In this document: positions 26,460-37,900 of the stretch, piece by piece
How the letters are laid out: every line of letters starts with the position of its first letter
How positions within the stretch are numbered: the first letter of the stretch is position 1
Source: Lumbricus rubellus
Lineage: Eukaryota; Annelida; Clitellata; Crassiclitellata; Lumbricidae
Reading direction: 5' to 3'
Assembly (NCBI GenBank): GCA_945859605.1
Contig: OX243823.1
Location: forward strand, 33,775,389-33,839,388
DNA length: 64,000 nucleotides
The notes under the pieces: model-generated
What the model saw: the letters and a program-made list of their open reading frames with translations, nothing else
What the model was told of the DNA's origin: nothing
Database searches by the model: none
Translations under genes and position numbers: made by a program

Positions 26460-27549
26460 AGCCTAATTATTGCCGTCAATTTTGGCAAATGTCAAATAAT
26501 ACTCCTAATACTGCGTGGAAAAGAGTGCTGCAGCATTTACCATCTAGATAATGTTTATTGTCACTAATCAGCATTGGAATAAGTAATAAATAGTTCATAT
26601 TATGTCATTCATATCAGTAAATTAATGCGAATATAACTTATGTAATGACGGCAGCTGAAGCGCCCGGGTATTATCAAACAGTTCATACAGCAATCACTTT
26701 TTTAACAGCAATTTTAAATTTATAATTCACCTAAACGCTCTTTAACACTTAATTCGAAAAACTCAAAAACCTATAAATTGTCTTCATTAAAATAAAAGAA
26801 TTCTTACTTTTAACTTCAAATCGTCAAAACACTGCAACGAAAATACAACGAACGACTGTCGCCAATGGCAACCGAATATCAAAGCATAGAACAGATATGT
26901 TATAGCGCTATGATATTCCTCGTTCATACTTTTTAATTTAATAATTAATTCTTCATTGTTCCGCTAGTCGTATATTAAAGATTGATTTCAAAGTGAACAC
27001 TATAGGTGACATAGCATCGATCTATATTTTGATAATTGTGTTCACAACTTCACGTGCAGCAGACTGTCATCTTTGGTAATTTCATTTGATTTAATTATGA
27101 CAACCAGGGCAACGACAATTGGTGTCATCTAAAGACAAAGTAGGCCTACACGACATCAAATGATATCCAAGTCTATGAGAAATCATGTTTGCCTCGGGGA
27201 AGAAACTGAGTTTGTTTTAGTCGTGATTCGTGAGTGAAAAGCAGCAGACTCCGAGAAGAATGCAAACGTAGGCTATAGCCTAAGCGTTGTTTGAACTTGC
27301 TTTCTGTTCAAAGACGAATTTAGCACATTACGAAAATGTGGTGTTTACAAGCATACAATTACTGAGTTACGCCTGTGTCGTGCACAGAATAGGCTAGCAC
27401 AGAATAGACAAAGCTTTATCTGTTATGTGCTTATAGCCAACCATGCGGTTGACGCGCCTATAATTGTGTAGCTGGGTGGAAAAAGGCATTAAGTAACATT
27501 AGTTCGTTCTGCAATTAGTGCATTTTTCCACCCACCTACACAATTATAA
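26460..27549. other. Gene-free stretch
   Basis: No gene or strong repeat seen. Confidence 0.45.
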
Positions 27550-27700
27550 TAATTCGCTGAATTTCGTCTTATGGGATTTTTAGAAACAGGCCTGCCGCCT
27601 AGCGAATGCATAGAAACTTTTCATTACCACACATTATGTCCGGCAGAATTTCATATCATGAGGTTTTTATTAACAGGTCTACCACCTCGCGAATGCAGGG
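27550..27700. repeat. Dispersed repeat, GCGAAT module family, copy 2
   Basis: Two modules with AACAGGCCTGCCGCCTAGCG and AACAGGTCTACCACCTCGCG, matching the layout at 5,515-5,665. Confidence 0.6.
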
Positions 27701-27838
27701 TGAACATTTCAATTTTAGCTTATCGACAACTACTACACATTTAATAATTAATATTAAACCATTTTCTAGATACTGACTTGGATTTTAACTTGAAACTTTT
27801 AAAATTAAAAACTTGTGAGATTAAAATTGGAATAATAT

Positions 27839-27959
27839 GGTCCACTGCTATGGAGCTCTCTACCTAATGACCTTAAACACCTATACACTGTTTATCACTT
27901 CAAATATAAATTGAAAGTTTACCTAAATGTTTCTGTGTCCGATGTCTCCCCGTTTTAAA
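27839..27959 (+). mobile_element. LINE ORF2 C-terminal remnant
   Basis: A frame reads GPLLWSSLPNDLKHLYTVY, then FKYKLKVYL and a stop at about 27,957. This matches the usual last 40 residues of CR1/L2/RTE-type reverse transcriptases (W-S/N-SLP...F-K-x-x-LK). The rest of the element is absent. Confidence 0.75.
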
Positions 27960-28065
27960 TTGTTGCCTGTAGGCCTACAGGCCTAATGCACTTGTTCAGT
28001 GTACTGTTCGTACACTGCATGAATTGTCTTTGTTTGTGTTTAGTGTGCTTTTAACAATCTTGTGT

Positions 28066-28706
28066 GGAGAAATCGAGAGAAAATAGTGATCACATGTAAT
28101 GGAGGAACCTTGGAGCAGGTGGAGTCGTTCTGATACCTAGGAGCCATAGTGGAGGAGAGTGGAGATGGAGGTAGGGAAATAAGAGCAAGACTGGGGATGG
28201 CGCGAACAGCCATGGGGTCTTTGACTGCGCTGTGGAAGGATAGAGCAATTGGAAGAGGGTTGAAGCTAAGGCTTATGGGGTCATTGGTGTGGCCAGTGGC
28301 GCTGTATGGCTGTGAAACTTGGACGCTAAGGGTGGAAGACAAAAAGAGAATATCAGCATTTGAGATGACAACATATAGAAAGATGCTGAGAATCAGCTGG
28401 AGGGAATTTAGAACAAATGAATCTATACTGGAAAAGATACAGCCGGAACGGCGACTGCTGGAGGTGGTGAAAGCAAGGAAGCTGAACTACTTCGGACATA
28501 TGATCCGAGCAGACAAGCTGCCGGCATTCATATGTCAGGGCTATGTGGATGGAAAAAGGGCCCGAGGAAGGCCGAGAAGAAGATGGATGGATGACGTGGA
28601 GGAGTGGACGGGGATGGCGATGGTGGACTGCGTGAGGACCGCGAGGAACAGAGAGCAATGGAGGAGGATGACGTCGTCGACTCTGATCCCCGATCCGCAG
28701 CAATGA
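28066..28706 (+). mobile_element. LINE 3' fragment: region after the RT domain
   Basis: The frame begins VITCNGGTLEQVESF, has an in-frame TGA at 28,131, then continues YLGAIVEESGDGG, SLVWPVALYGCETWTL, MLRISWREF, RKLNYFGHMIR, GRPRRRWMDDVEEWTGM and NREQWRRM to a stop at 28,704-28,706. The RT core lies upstream in an intact element and is missing here. It diverges from the copy at 9,590, so it belongs to another family or an old branch. Confidence 0.85.
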
Positions 28707-29559
28707 GGATGGGCACGACGACGATGTGGAGCCTTTTAAGCTCCCAGTAAAATCAACTGTTGACATTTAAATAATAATGTAAGTCTGAAGAGATTTTGAA
28801 ATAGTCAACATCAATGTAGGCCTATAATAATTGATAAATTACTTGTGTAAATAGGTAACCCTGTTTCGCAGAACCAAAATTAATGTTCTTTTGGGCTTGC
28901 CTAGGCTATTGGTAACCTGCCTACGAATTCTGTAAACTGTGTGCCTGTAATACTATTGTGGTGGCCATTAAAGATTGATTGATAAAGCTGCTTTAATTTG
29001 AGAAGAAAGAGGTCACTTTGGAGTTTAAAACAACAAAATATACAGCTACCTTTTTATGTGTATCTGTTAGCTACCTTTTTATGTGTTTCTGCTACTGTTA
29101 GTGTCTTACTGCAATCACAATACTGTGCCATTGAATAAGTTATCATCTAAACTATAAATCTGAAAATTTGTCCTTTTTGTTTGAATGCTGTCCCAAGAAA
29201 GGCTCTGAAACGGCAGATTTTTTATTGCATATCTGAATGGGAGGAGGTAACTGAAAGTTACCTATACAGGTTCATACACAAGGGTGCTATCTTTATCTTG
29301 AAGGTAACACTTAACTGTGAGCTTTCATAGAGGTCCCTACATGCAGAGCAGTAATGGTAACACCTCCAGAGAAAAATACCCCAGAATCATATCGATAAAG
29401 TGTTTCTTGAATGGGTGCTATATAAATGCTTGGAATGAATGAATGAATGAAAATGATATGACACTGTGAAGATCTATAGAAACTTCAAAAAGATCACAGA
29501 TGTCATGGAAAGATACTTGCCTGTCGACCTCCACAGAGTAATAGCGGAAATGGAACAAC
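28707..29559. other. Gene-free stretch with SINE tail
   Basis: No gene. A SINE-like tail GGGTGCTATATAAATGCTTG followed by GAATGAATGAATGA lies at about 29,413-29,450. Confidence 0.5.
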
Positions 29560-29706
29560 CAGGGCTTAGGTTGTGGCTGGGCGGTCATGGACGGCGTCCA
29601 TGCACTTCTTTTTAGTACAGAACATTGTTCTGCCACTTATTTCGCCAGCACAGACTGAAAAGTTAACGAGCGTCCAGGCACTTCTATTTTTACACTTTAA
29701 GCACTG
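29560..29706. mobile_element. hAT-like MITE, CTTAAAGT family, copy 2
   Basis: 147-bp copy that starts CAGGGCTTAGG and ends ACTTTAAGCACTG. The target octamers GGAACAAC (29,552-29,559) and GAAACAAC (29,707-29,714) match at 7 of 8. It shares GGTCATGGACGGCGTCCATG with copy 1 at 3,919. Confidence 0.85.
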
Positions 29707-29924
29707 GAAACAACCACCTCATCTATAAGTCAATGAGAAGAGAAAATTCCCGGAAGACTAGCAGAGAAGGTAAAACACTCCTGCTGTTCATTGTGATCTA
29801 TAGAAACATGACAGGAGAAATAAGTTACGAAAATGTTCTGATCTCATGCCGAACCTTCCTACTTTGCACGATAATGCAACCACATCTAACGTGCAAGAAA
29901 GTAAAACCAGACATTAAACAAGTC

Positions 29925-31030
29925 AACAACTTTTCTTCTCACAAGTCAACAGATTTTACTCTCACAAGTCAACAACCTTTCCTCTCACAAGTCAACATAT
30001 TTTCCTCTCACATGTCAACAACTTTTCTTCTCACAAGTCAACAACTTTTCTTCTCACAAGTCAACAACTTCTCTTCTCACAAGTCAACAACTTCTCTTCT
30101 CACAAGTCAACAACTTTTCTTCTCACAAGTCAACAACTTTTCTTCTCACAAGTCAATAACTTTTCTTCTCACAAGTCAATAACTTTTCGTCTCACAAATC
30201 AACAGATTTTCTTCTCACAAGTCAACAACTTTTCTTCTCACAAGTCAACAACTTTTCTTCTCACAAGTCAACAACTTTTCTTCTCACAAGTCAACAACTT
30301 TTCTTCTCATAAGTCAACAACTCTTCCTTTCACAAGTCAAAAACTTTTCTTATCTCAAGTCAACAGATTTTCCTCTCTCAAGTCAACAACTTTTCTTCTC
30401 ATAAGTCAACAACTTTTCCTTTCACAAGTCAACAACTTTTCCTCTCACAAGTCAACATATTTTATTCTCACATGTCAACAACTTTTCTTCTCACAAGTCA
30501 ACAACTTTTCTTCTCACAAGTCAACAACTTCTCTTCTCACAAGTCAACAACTTCTCTTCTCACAAGTCAACAACTTTTCTTCTCACAAGTCAACAACTTT
30601 TCTTCTCACAAGTCAATAACTTTTCTTCTCACAAGTCAATAACTTTTCGTCTCACAAATCAACAGATTTTCTTCTCACAAGTCAACAACTTTTCTTCTCA
30701 CAAGTCAACAACTTTTCTTCTCACAAGTCAACAACTTTTCTTCTCACAAGTCAACAACTTTTCTTCTCATAAGTCAACAACTCTTCCTTTCACAAGTCAA
30801 AAACTTTTCTTATCTCAAGTCAACAGATTTTCCTCTCTCAAGTCAACAACTTTTCTTCTCATAAGTCAACAACTTTTCCTTTCACAAGTCAACAGATTTT
30901 CTTCTCACAAGTCAACAACTTTTCTTCTCACAAGTCAACAACTTTTTGTCTCACAAATCAACAGATTTTACTCTCATAAATCAATCTCACAAGTCAACAA
31001 CTTTTTGTCTCACATTTGAATCAACAACCT
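29925..31030. repeat. 23-bp minisatellite with a 460-bp higher-order repeat
   Basis: About 48 units of AAGTCAACAACTTTTCTTCTC plus AC. Variant markers recur 460 bp apart (20 units): GTCAACATAT at 29,991 and 30,451, and AACTTTTCGT at 30,181 and 30,641. So a 20-unit block was duplicated. The plus-strand frame rich in VNNFSSHKSTT is a product of the repeat. Confidence 0.92.
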
Positions 31031-31978
31031 TTCCTCTCTGTCAGCTGGCCAAGTTCATATATAAGCCCCTGAAGAAAGAAAGCCAAGTTACCACTTGCAA
31101 ACGACCAATTTCCAGAGGGGCAATACTTCAGAAAGTAAGATTTAGGCAATAGTTTCTGCTCAATTGGTGCCAATCTACCGTAATCAAATCCAAGCAACTG
31201 CCATAGTTTGCTCTTTACTGATACAACTAAAGTCTGTAATACAACAAAAATAGCGGTCCAACTAAAGTGTGAAAACTGAAAAAGTATGCAGCCTTTCTTA
31301 CGCAGCTAGTCAGCTACTCTCCCCGGAAGAATACTTTACAGGCGTAACACAAACATCCGGCACGCACAATGTCACACGTACATCCGTCATCGCGGTAACA
31401 GTAACGTAAGGTAACAGTCAAGTTTTATTACAAATTTGCAATTAATTAATTATTAATAAAAAATGTAACTAGTCGTTTTTAATTAAAATGTCAATAGTCA
31501 CTCGTTTTTAAAATAGAAATAGTCATTTATATTACAGAGGTCTGTAGTTTGTATTCTGTAAGCAGTCCTTGGCTTTTGCACATGTGGTGATCATGGTAGA
31601 AGTGTAAAATGCAATTTGTCAGCTCTGTTAAAAACACAAAATTTTTTAGAGAATCAACAAAGGTGAAACACTTGTTCATAACCTTCTAAACACAAAGGTA
31701 ACAAGCATATCTATCAACCTCCTCAAAAGGTAAATTATAAAGGTAAACCACTTTTACCACTGGTAATGAAACAGGTAACGGCAGGGCTGTTTTTAAGGAG
31801 TTTTTAGAACTGCACAACTCTTTCTTTTCCTTCCCATCCACCATGGTAAATTACTTCCAATCGGAGGACAATGACCATTGTTTTTCTAGTTTTAACTGTA
31901 CAGAAGTGCTTCTACAACTGCACAAATCCATTTAGAACTGCACATTTTGTGTACAACTGCACATTGAAAAAAGCCCTG
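31031..31978. other. Gene-free stretch
   Basis: Nothing recognised. Confidence 0.45.
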
Positions 31979-32220
31979 GACCATAATGAAAAAGGTAACA
32001 TGCAATGGAAAAGGTAGCACAAAATGGCAAAGATAATATGTAATGGCAAAGGTAGCATGTAATGGGAAAGGTAGCACAAAATGGCAAAGATAATATGTAA
32101 TGGCAAAGGTAGCATGTAATGGGAAAGGTAGCACAAAATGGCAAAGATAATATGTAATGGCAAAGGTAGTATGCAAAGATAAGACATAATGGACGAAAGG
32201 TAAGACATAATGGGATATGT
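31979..32220. repeat. 57-bp tandem repeat
   Basis: Three full units plus partial ends. GGTAGCACAAA recurs at 32,013, 32,070 and 32,127. Each unit contains several AATGG(C/G)AAAGGTAG sub-modules. Confidence 0.9.
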
Positions 32221-32477
32221 AAGACATATGTCTACATGCCTTTTAGAAGTTGCACAGAGTTGTGGTGATGAGAACAAAGTAGATGATCATAATAATGATT
32301 GAGGCACAACGCTGACAATGCAACAGGTTTCTTAACCTCACGTTAGTCCGCAACATTACATGACACTACGCAGTGATGCAACATTTACATTCTTAATTTC
32401 TATAGCAACTGTTTCCGCAATGTTTCCATTGCAGCGTTGAAGATCAGCTCATGTGTAACTCACGGTGAACTACTCAC

Positions 32478-32721
32478 CAAAGCCGTAGCCAGGATTTGAT
32501 TTCAGGGGGTGTTTCTTCCGGGAAGAATTTCTGATGACCTTATTTTTTAGTCGTCAAAATTTCTGACGACCTTTTAAGTCGTTGGAAAAGAGTTTCTTAC
32601 CATTTTCCGCCTAATTTCATGTTTCTTAAATTATGTGCTAGTGAATGCATTCTATTATTTCTTTACATTTTCCATTTCGGGGGTATTCAAACACCCAAAA
32701 CACCCCCTAGCTACGGCCTTG
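32478..32721. mobile_element. hAT-like MITE, GCCGTAGC family
   Basis: 244-bp element that starts CAAAGCCGTAGCCAGG and ends CCTAGCTACGGCCTTG. It has a perfect 8-bp target duplication CTACTCAC (32,470-32,477 and 32,722-32,729). The inside includes GGGGGTGTTT near both ends. Confidence 0.9.
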
Positions 32722-32827
32722 CTACTCACTCTACGTTCCTACATGGTAACCACCTTGGGAAAGACGGAGGGAGAGCATGCACTAAATCACTACATCACAC
32801 AAACTTCCAATGTTCCAGTAATTCTTA

Positions 32828-32905
32828 CACAGACAGACGGACCGACGGAGAGGCAGACAGACAGACAGCCAGACAGGTAGACAGACAGGCAGACAGACAG
32901 ACTAA
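32828..32905. repeat. CAGA tetranucleotide tract
   Basis: ACAGACAGACGGACCGACGG, then GCAGACAGACAG runs. Confidence 0.85.
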
Positions 32906-34348
32906 GAATGAATTGAGGCAAACAAGATTTTCCAATCACCATTTCCTTAAAAAACAAAATTTGCAAATTCGTCAGATACAGTTTTCCAAGTACAGTTCCA
33001 ATTCGAATCACCAAGAATCCAATTGACTCTGATCTGCTAAAAGTCTGGCTCTCCATAAATCATCAGTTCTTTAACGAAGTCCACATTAATTAAACTGTAA
33101 TTAATGATTTGCTAATTTCCACAACAAATCTCGGATTACCGGTATCAATTCTTCTTTACGAAAGTAATCTTTCAACGTAAAACAAAGTTGCCATCTTTTC
33201 CATGTCTCGCTCAAAGATTCAGTAACAAAGGCTTGTTAAATCAGCAACCCAGATTGCTAGTGATATATATATATAGAAAACCATGTGAAACAACCGGCCG
33301 ATAGAACCAAAACATTATCACTACACTCATCTCTCCCTATGTTGCCAATTGCCACAGAACAAATCTCGACACTGGTTCGGAATTCGAAACCAAAATCCCA
33401 AAAAATTTAATTCTGCTTTTGAAGTTAATTCTTTTCAACTATATCAAGTTGCTTGATACAACAATTGCATGAAAAATGACTCCAATTTTAATATTCCACT
33501 CTATAATGCAACCCCAACAACGTCCAAAATTTCACAAACGTGTCAAATGTGACATCATAAGAAATTTCGAGCGTATCCACTAAAAACAAAAGTGCAGATT
33601 TGAAGAAGAAGACAGTTCCCACGTTGGCGAAACAAGAAAACAAGTGGTGTTCCATCTCATATATTATTCTGTGTTAATAGTTACAAGCGATGTGTGTATG
33701 TATATTACTCAAAATCGGCCTCTACTCCGTCCTTCGCTCTGCATTCAAACGCAACCAAAACACAAATCAACATTCTCCAACACGTCATCCCATGACTGCA
33801 ACTCTTTCAGGGCCACCACATCATGCGTTCTCATATCTTTGCTTCAAATACCACATTCCACTTTCCGCTCGTTGCCACGCGTTCTCCGAGAAACAGTCAA
33901 CAACTGCAAAACGAATCAGATTCCATCAACACGACCCAACAATGGTGCATTACGAACGCAGACACCTACACATCTGACCACCACACCTAATATTTACCAC
34001 TTTCCTAAACCGAGCGACTTAGCCGTTACCACAATCCCCCAATTGCAAAATTCATCCAAAAATCATTTGGTGATCAAAGGCAACATAACGTTCTCCGCAG
34101 CACGACGCACGCGCGAATCATCCAGACGTGCGTTCGTTCGTCCGCAGCGACTCCAACGCACAGTTCGATACCAGATAAGGCATCGTGGGTTCGATATCAA
34201 CGGCCGAACGATAAGAGGGACCGTCGTCATAATCGTGCGACAGTGTCTCTAGAGGGCGCAACGTTCTTCGACGAGTCCTGCACGCACGCACGTACGCACA
34301 ATCGTTCTAGAATCATCGTAACTAAATGCTGCCTGTGGGTTTTCCCGG
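32906..34348. other. 3' flank of the HMG-box gene
   Basis: No supported gene. A 202-codon plus-strand frame (33,644-34,252) has no recognisable domain and lies antisense to the likely 3' untranslated region. The 34,080-34,320 part is richer in CG dinucleotides than its neighbours. Confidence 0.4.
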
Positions 34349-34937
34349 TCACCCGGACGACGTGGCGCTGTTCGTCGTCGTCGTAGCGACACTGTCCGTG
34401 GCGTTACCGTCGGCGACCGGCCGCTCGGCGGACGATGACGCGGCCGACGACGACAGGTCGACCGAGGAGAACTGCTGTTTGTATCGTTCGATGATTCGAT
34501 ACGCTTCCTCGAGCTTGTGGTTAAGGCTCTGCACCTCAGTCGTCTTGTCGGTCAAGGCACTACGCAGGTGGAGCAGCTCCGTCTCCAACTGGTTCCTCCG
34601 GGTCACATCCTCCTCGCACTTGATCACCTGACCGAGATGATCGATGCTGTAGTACTGCGTCACGGCGCCGCTCTGGTGGTGGTCGCTGACCGGTCCGTTG
34701 AGCGCCCCGCCGCTACCGTCCGACTTGCCGGACTTCGACTGCGACCGCTGCTGTGACTCGAGCTTGATGACGTGGTCGGCTGCCGATGTCGCGGTCGACG
34801 CTGATGACGGTGTCGTCTGGTAGATGACGAGGTTTGACTGCGACTGAGGCCACGATCTTGATGGGTCAGACGACGAGTGACCGCCGACGTCAAGTTTGGA
34901 AATGGACGTCTGTGCAAGGCCACCACGCCGCTGGTCA
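34349..34937 (-). CDS. HMG-box gene, last exon with coiled coil
   Basis: Acceptor TTTCTTGCAG/TGACC. Ser/Thr-rich, then the coiled coil with heptad leucines (NQLETELLHLRSALTDK), then a Ser/Ala/Thr tail to TGA at 34,351-34,349. Confidence 0.88.
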
Positions 34938-37900
34938 CTGCAAGAAAATATCAAGATAAAATAGATAGTCAAACACAATGACTGTGGTGACATCAGTTAT
35001 ATTGTGGCACAGAAGGTTGAAACAATGGAATGATATAATTTTATACTGCCATTGTTACACTCGTTTTATTCGAGTTATGCACGGAACTTGTCAAATCAAA
35101 TCAAGTCAAAATCAGTTTATTCTGAGAAGGAACAACAAACAAACAACCAAGGTAGGCAGCAAAGGAAAATGGTACAGATGAAAAAACATTAATGTTCATA
35201 GGACACCTTGAATACTAAGAACTTTAGGGTTAAAAAAAATCAATATGTTGACACTCCTAAACTGTTGTTACTGACACAATATACCATTGCAAGCATTCAC
35301 TTTTGATTGAACTGATGATTCCTGATGAGATTAAACACTGAAAATGCACTTTTCAGATGGTGCAATATATTTACAGCTGCATTTGTAACTGTCCCAACTC
35401 CATACTGAAGTCATGATAACCCTGCGTACAGCAGCCTTGAAGGGCTGCTATACAATTTTTCTGTAATGAATGAATGAATGAATGAATGAAACTGTTTTCT
35501 AATGGATGCTATGTTGAGTTATTTAATTATCTATCATCTGATTAAAGAATTTATGTAAGAACAAAGTTTTCACCAAACAATATGATTTATGATAGCATAT
35601 GGCATACATGGCGTCTAACTTTTTACGAGTTTTAAGTGAGTTTCTTTATACATGTTGGGACAAATCTCTATTTAGCCGTGGTTTGGCAGGGAGTGCCTCA
35701 GTGAAGGAATGCTATATAAATGCATAAAATGAACGACTGCGGAAGTGAAGAACTCTCCATTTGAAGCATTATAAAGTGCATAACAGAATTAAAAGTGCGC
35801 ATATCTTCCAGAGTATAAACCGAACCATTATATATTGTTACCTGTAGACAATCTGTCCTCCCGTTCCGGTCACCGTCCCCGCTCCGCTTGTCCCCGGCAC
35901 GACCTGCAGCGACTGTGGGTGAAAGGCGACCAGTCCCCCGATGTTCCCCGAACTGTCAACGCTGATACTGCCATCACTGTTCGCGTAAAGTGTCTGCCCC
36001 GCCAGACCCATCTGCGCAAGCAACTGCTGCTGGTTGGCAAACTGCTGGACCTGCCCAGTCCAGTCCTGGAGAGTAGTAGTCCCTGCCGCAACCGCCTGCT
36101 GTTGCTGCTGCCGCTGGAGGTCGATGCTCTGTGCGGTGGACATGAGGGTGTGCACCAGCTGTTGGCTCGGGGTGTTTAGGGTTGTTGTCGAAGCGGGTCG
36201 TGCCGTCTTGTCGCGAATGTCCTTGCGCTTCGCCTTCGGTTTGACGAGGTCGGATGCGTGGAGACCGGTTGTGGCCAGGTAGTGGCGCAGTTCCGTATCG
36301 TATCTCTCCTGGAAACGAGTTGATCAGGATGGAATTAATTATTAGACACGGTCATAAATAACAGTAGTAATGAAAATAGGAAGAAATTAAGCTACTTCGG
36401 CCACGTGATGAGATCAAACGGTTTGGAAAAAGAATTGATGATGGCATGCGGAGAGGGAAGAAAAGGACAAGGAAGACCAAGGAAGAAATGGATGGATGAA
36501 ATACACAAGAAGTCTGGTATGAGCTTGGAGACGCTAAGAGAGGCAACAAGAGAGAGGAAACACTGGAGAGGATAAATCGTAACTGTCGCCAGAGCTCCAA
36601 GAGCTGACGGCACCAGGTGAAAGAAAATAGTAACACATAATTATTTCTAGCATTATAGGTAGAAATAACGTCTTTAAAATGTTAAAGCTATATAAATTTG
36701 CAATATAGCTGCACTTCAACGGGGCTCGAACTCGCTACCACTCGCACTCTACGCCAGCGTGTTATCCATTACTCTATCGGGCCCCAGTGGCACTCAGTAT
36801 ATTTGTCTGTCTGTCAGTGTGTGTGGTTGTGTCTGTCTGTCTGTGTGTGTGTCTGTGTGTGTGTGTGCGAATGTGTGTGTGATCATACTTTATCTTTAGT
36901 GAACATTTCATTGTATCGTTGTTTCTCGTTGGGATCGAGGTCTCTCCAGAGGGCGCCAACGACTGCTCCAATCTCGCAGACGGACGACAGGTGACTGTTC
37001 GCCGCTTTCACCTGAGGCCAGATCTACAACAACGACAACCCTTGCAGAACAGAATGTAAACGAGACTCGTAGGCAAGACTTGAAACTACGAGACCAATGA
37101 AGATGAGTTCCACGACTGACATCAAGACAGCGCTTCAGCGTGAAGCCCTGATTCAGTGTCTGCGCTGTAGTCGGGAGCGCTTCTGATTAGAATCTTGAAG
37201 GGGTGCTGCAACAAGTGCACGTACAAACGAACAGTGGCGTACCAAATTGAAACTCAACATACATAGATATGTTAACAACTACGAAAACCAAATAAATAAA
37301 TAAAAACATAGATTGTTCAAAAAACAAAAATCGAAAAAAGCAACAGAAAAACCGAGAAATAAAGAAAATTAATTGAACTTTGTCACATCTTGTAGGGTTG
37401 CAACAAATAAAATTAGAAACCTTGTTTACGCAATTAGTAGATTCCTTGAAGGGGCGCTATATAAATTACATAGATAGAATTCTATTTTAATCTGTAAGCA
37501 AATAAGATGACTTTATGAGTAAACAATAAATAATTTATTAATCCACAACAATTTTCTTCTTCTTTGGTTTAGTAAGAAACCTATTTATTGCAGGCATCAC
37601 TTAAATTATGATCCGACCGAAGATTTCTGTGATAATTATGGTGGTAGTGGTAGAAGGTGGTAGCGGTGATGAAGTGACTGATGACAACCAAATAACGGTG
37701 ATAACACCGGTGGACTTACTGCTTTGCTGAATAGCATGTACGGTGTCAACGGTTTCTTTGGTGGCTTTGGTAATTCTGGTTTCGCCATCTCAACGACCGT
37801 CTGCCTGTGCCTTCCAACAATCGACTCAAGCGTCGTATTCGTGAGATGGGCGTTGAACACCCCGCCGTCCCCCACGACCTGACCCCCAGCCCCGATCGTC

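Noticed and set aside
29733..30182. 149-codon frame with VNNFSSHKSTT repeats
   Set aside because: The 23-bp minisatellite read through three frames. The leader part has no family match.
33644..34252. 202-codon plus-strand frame
   Set aside because: No domain recognised, basic and Thr/Ser-rich, and antisense to the probable 3' untranslated region of the HMG-box gene. Could be revisited with RNA data.
36705..36790. Functional tRNA gene
   Set aside because: A- and B-box-like motifs are present, but the acceptor and T stems do not pair well. Better read as a SINE head.
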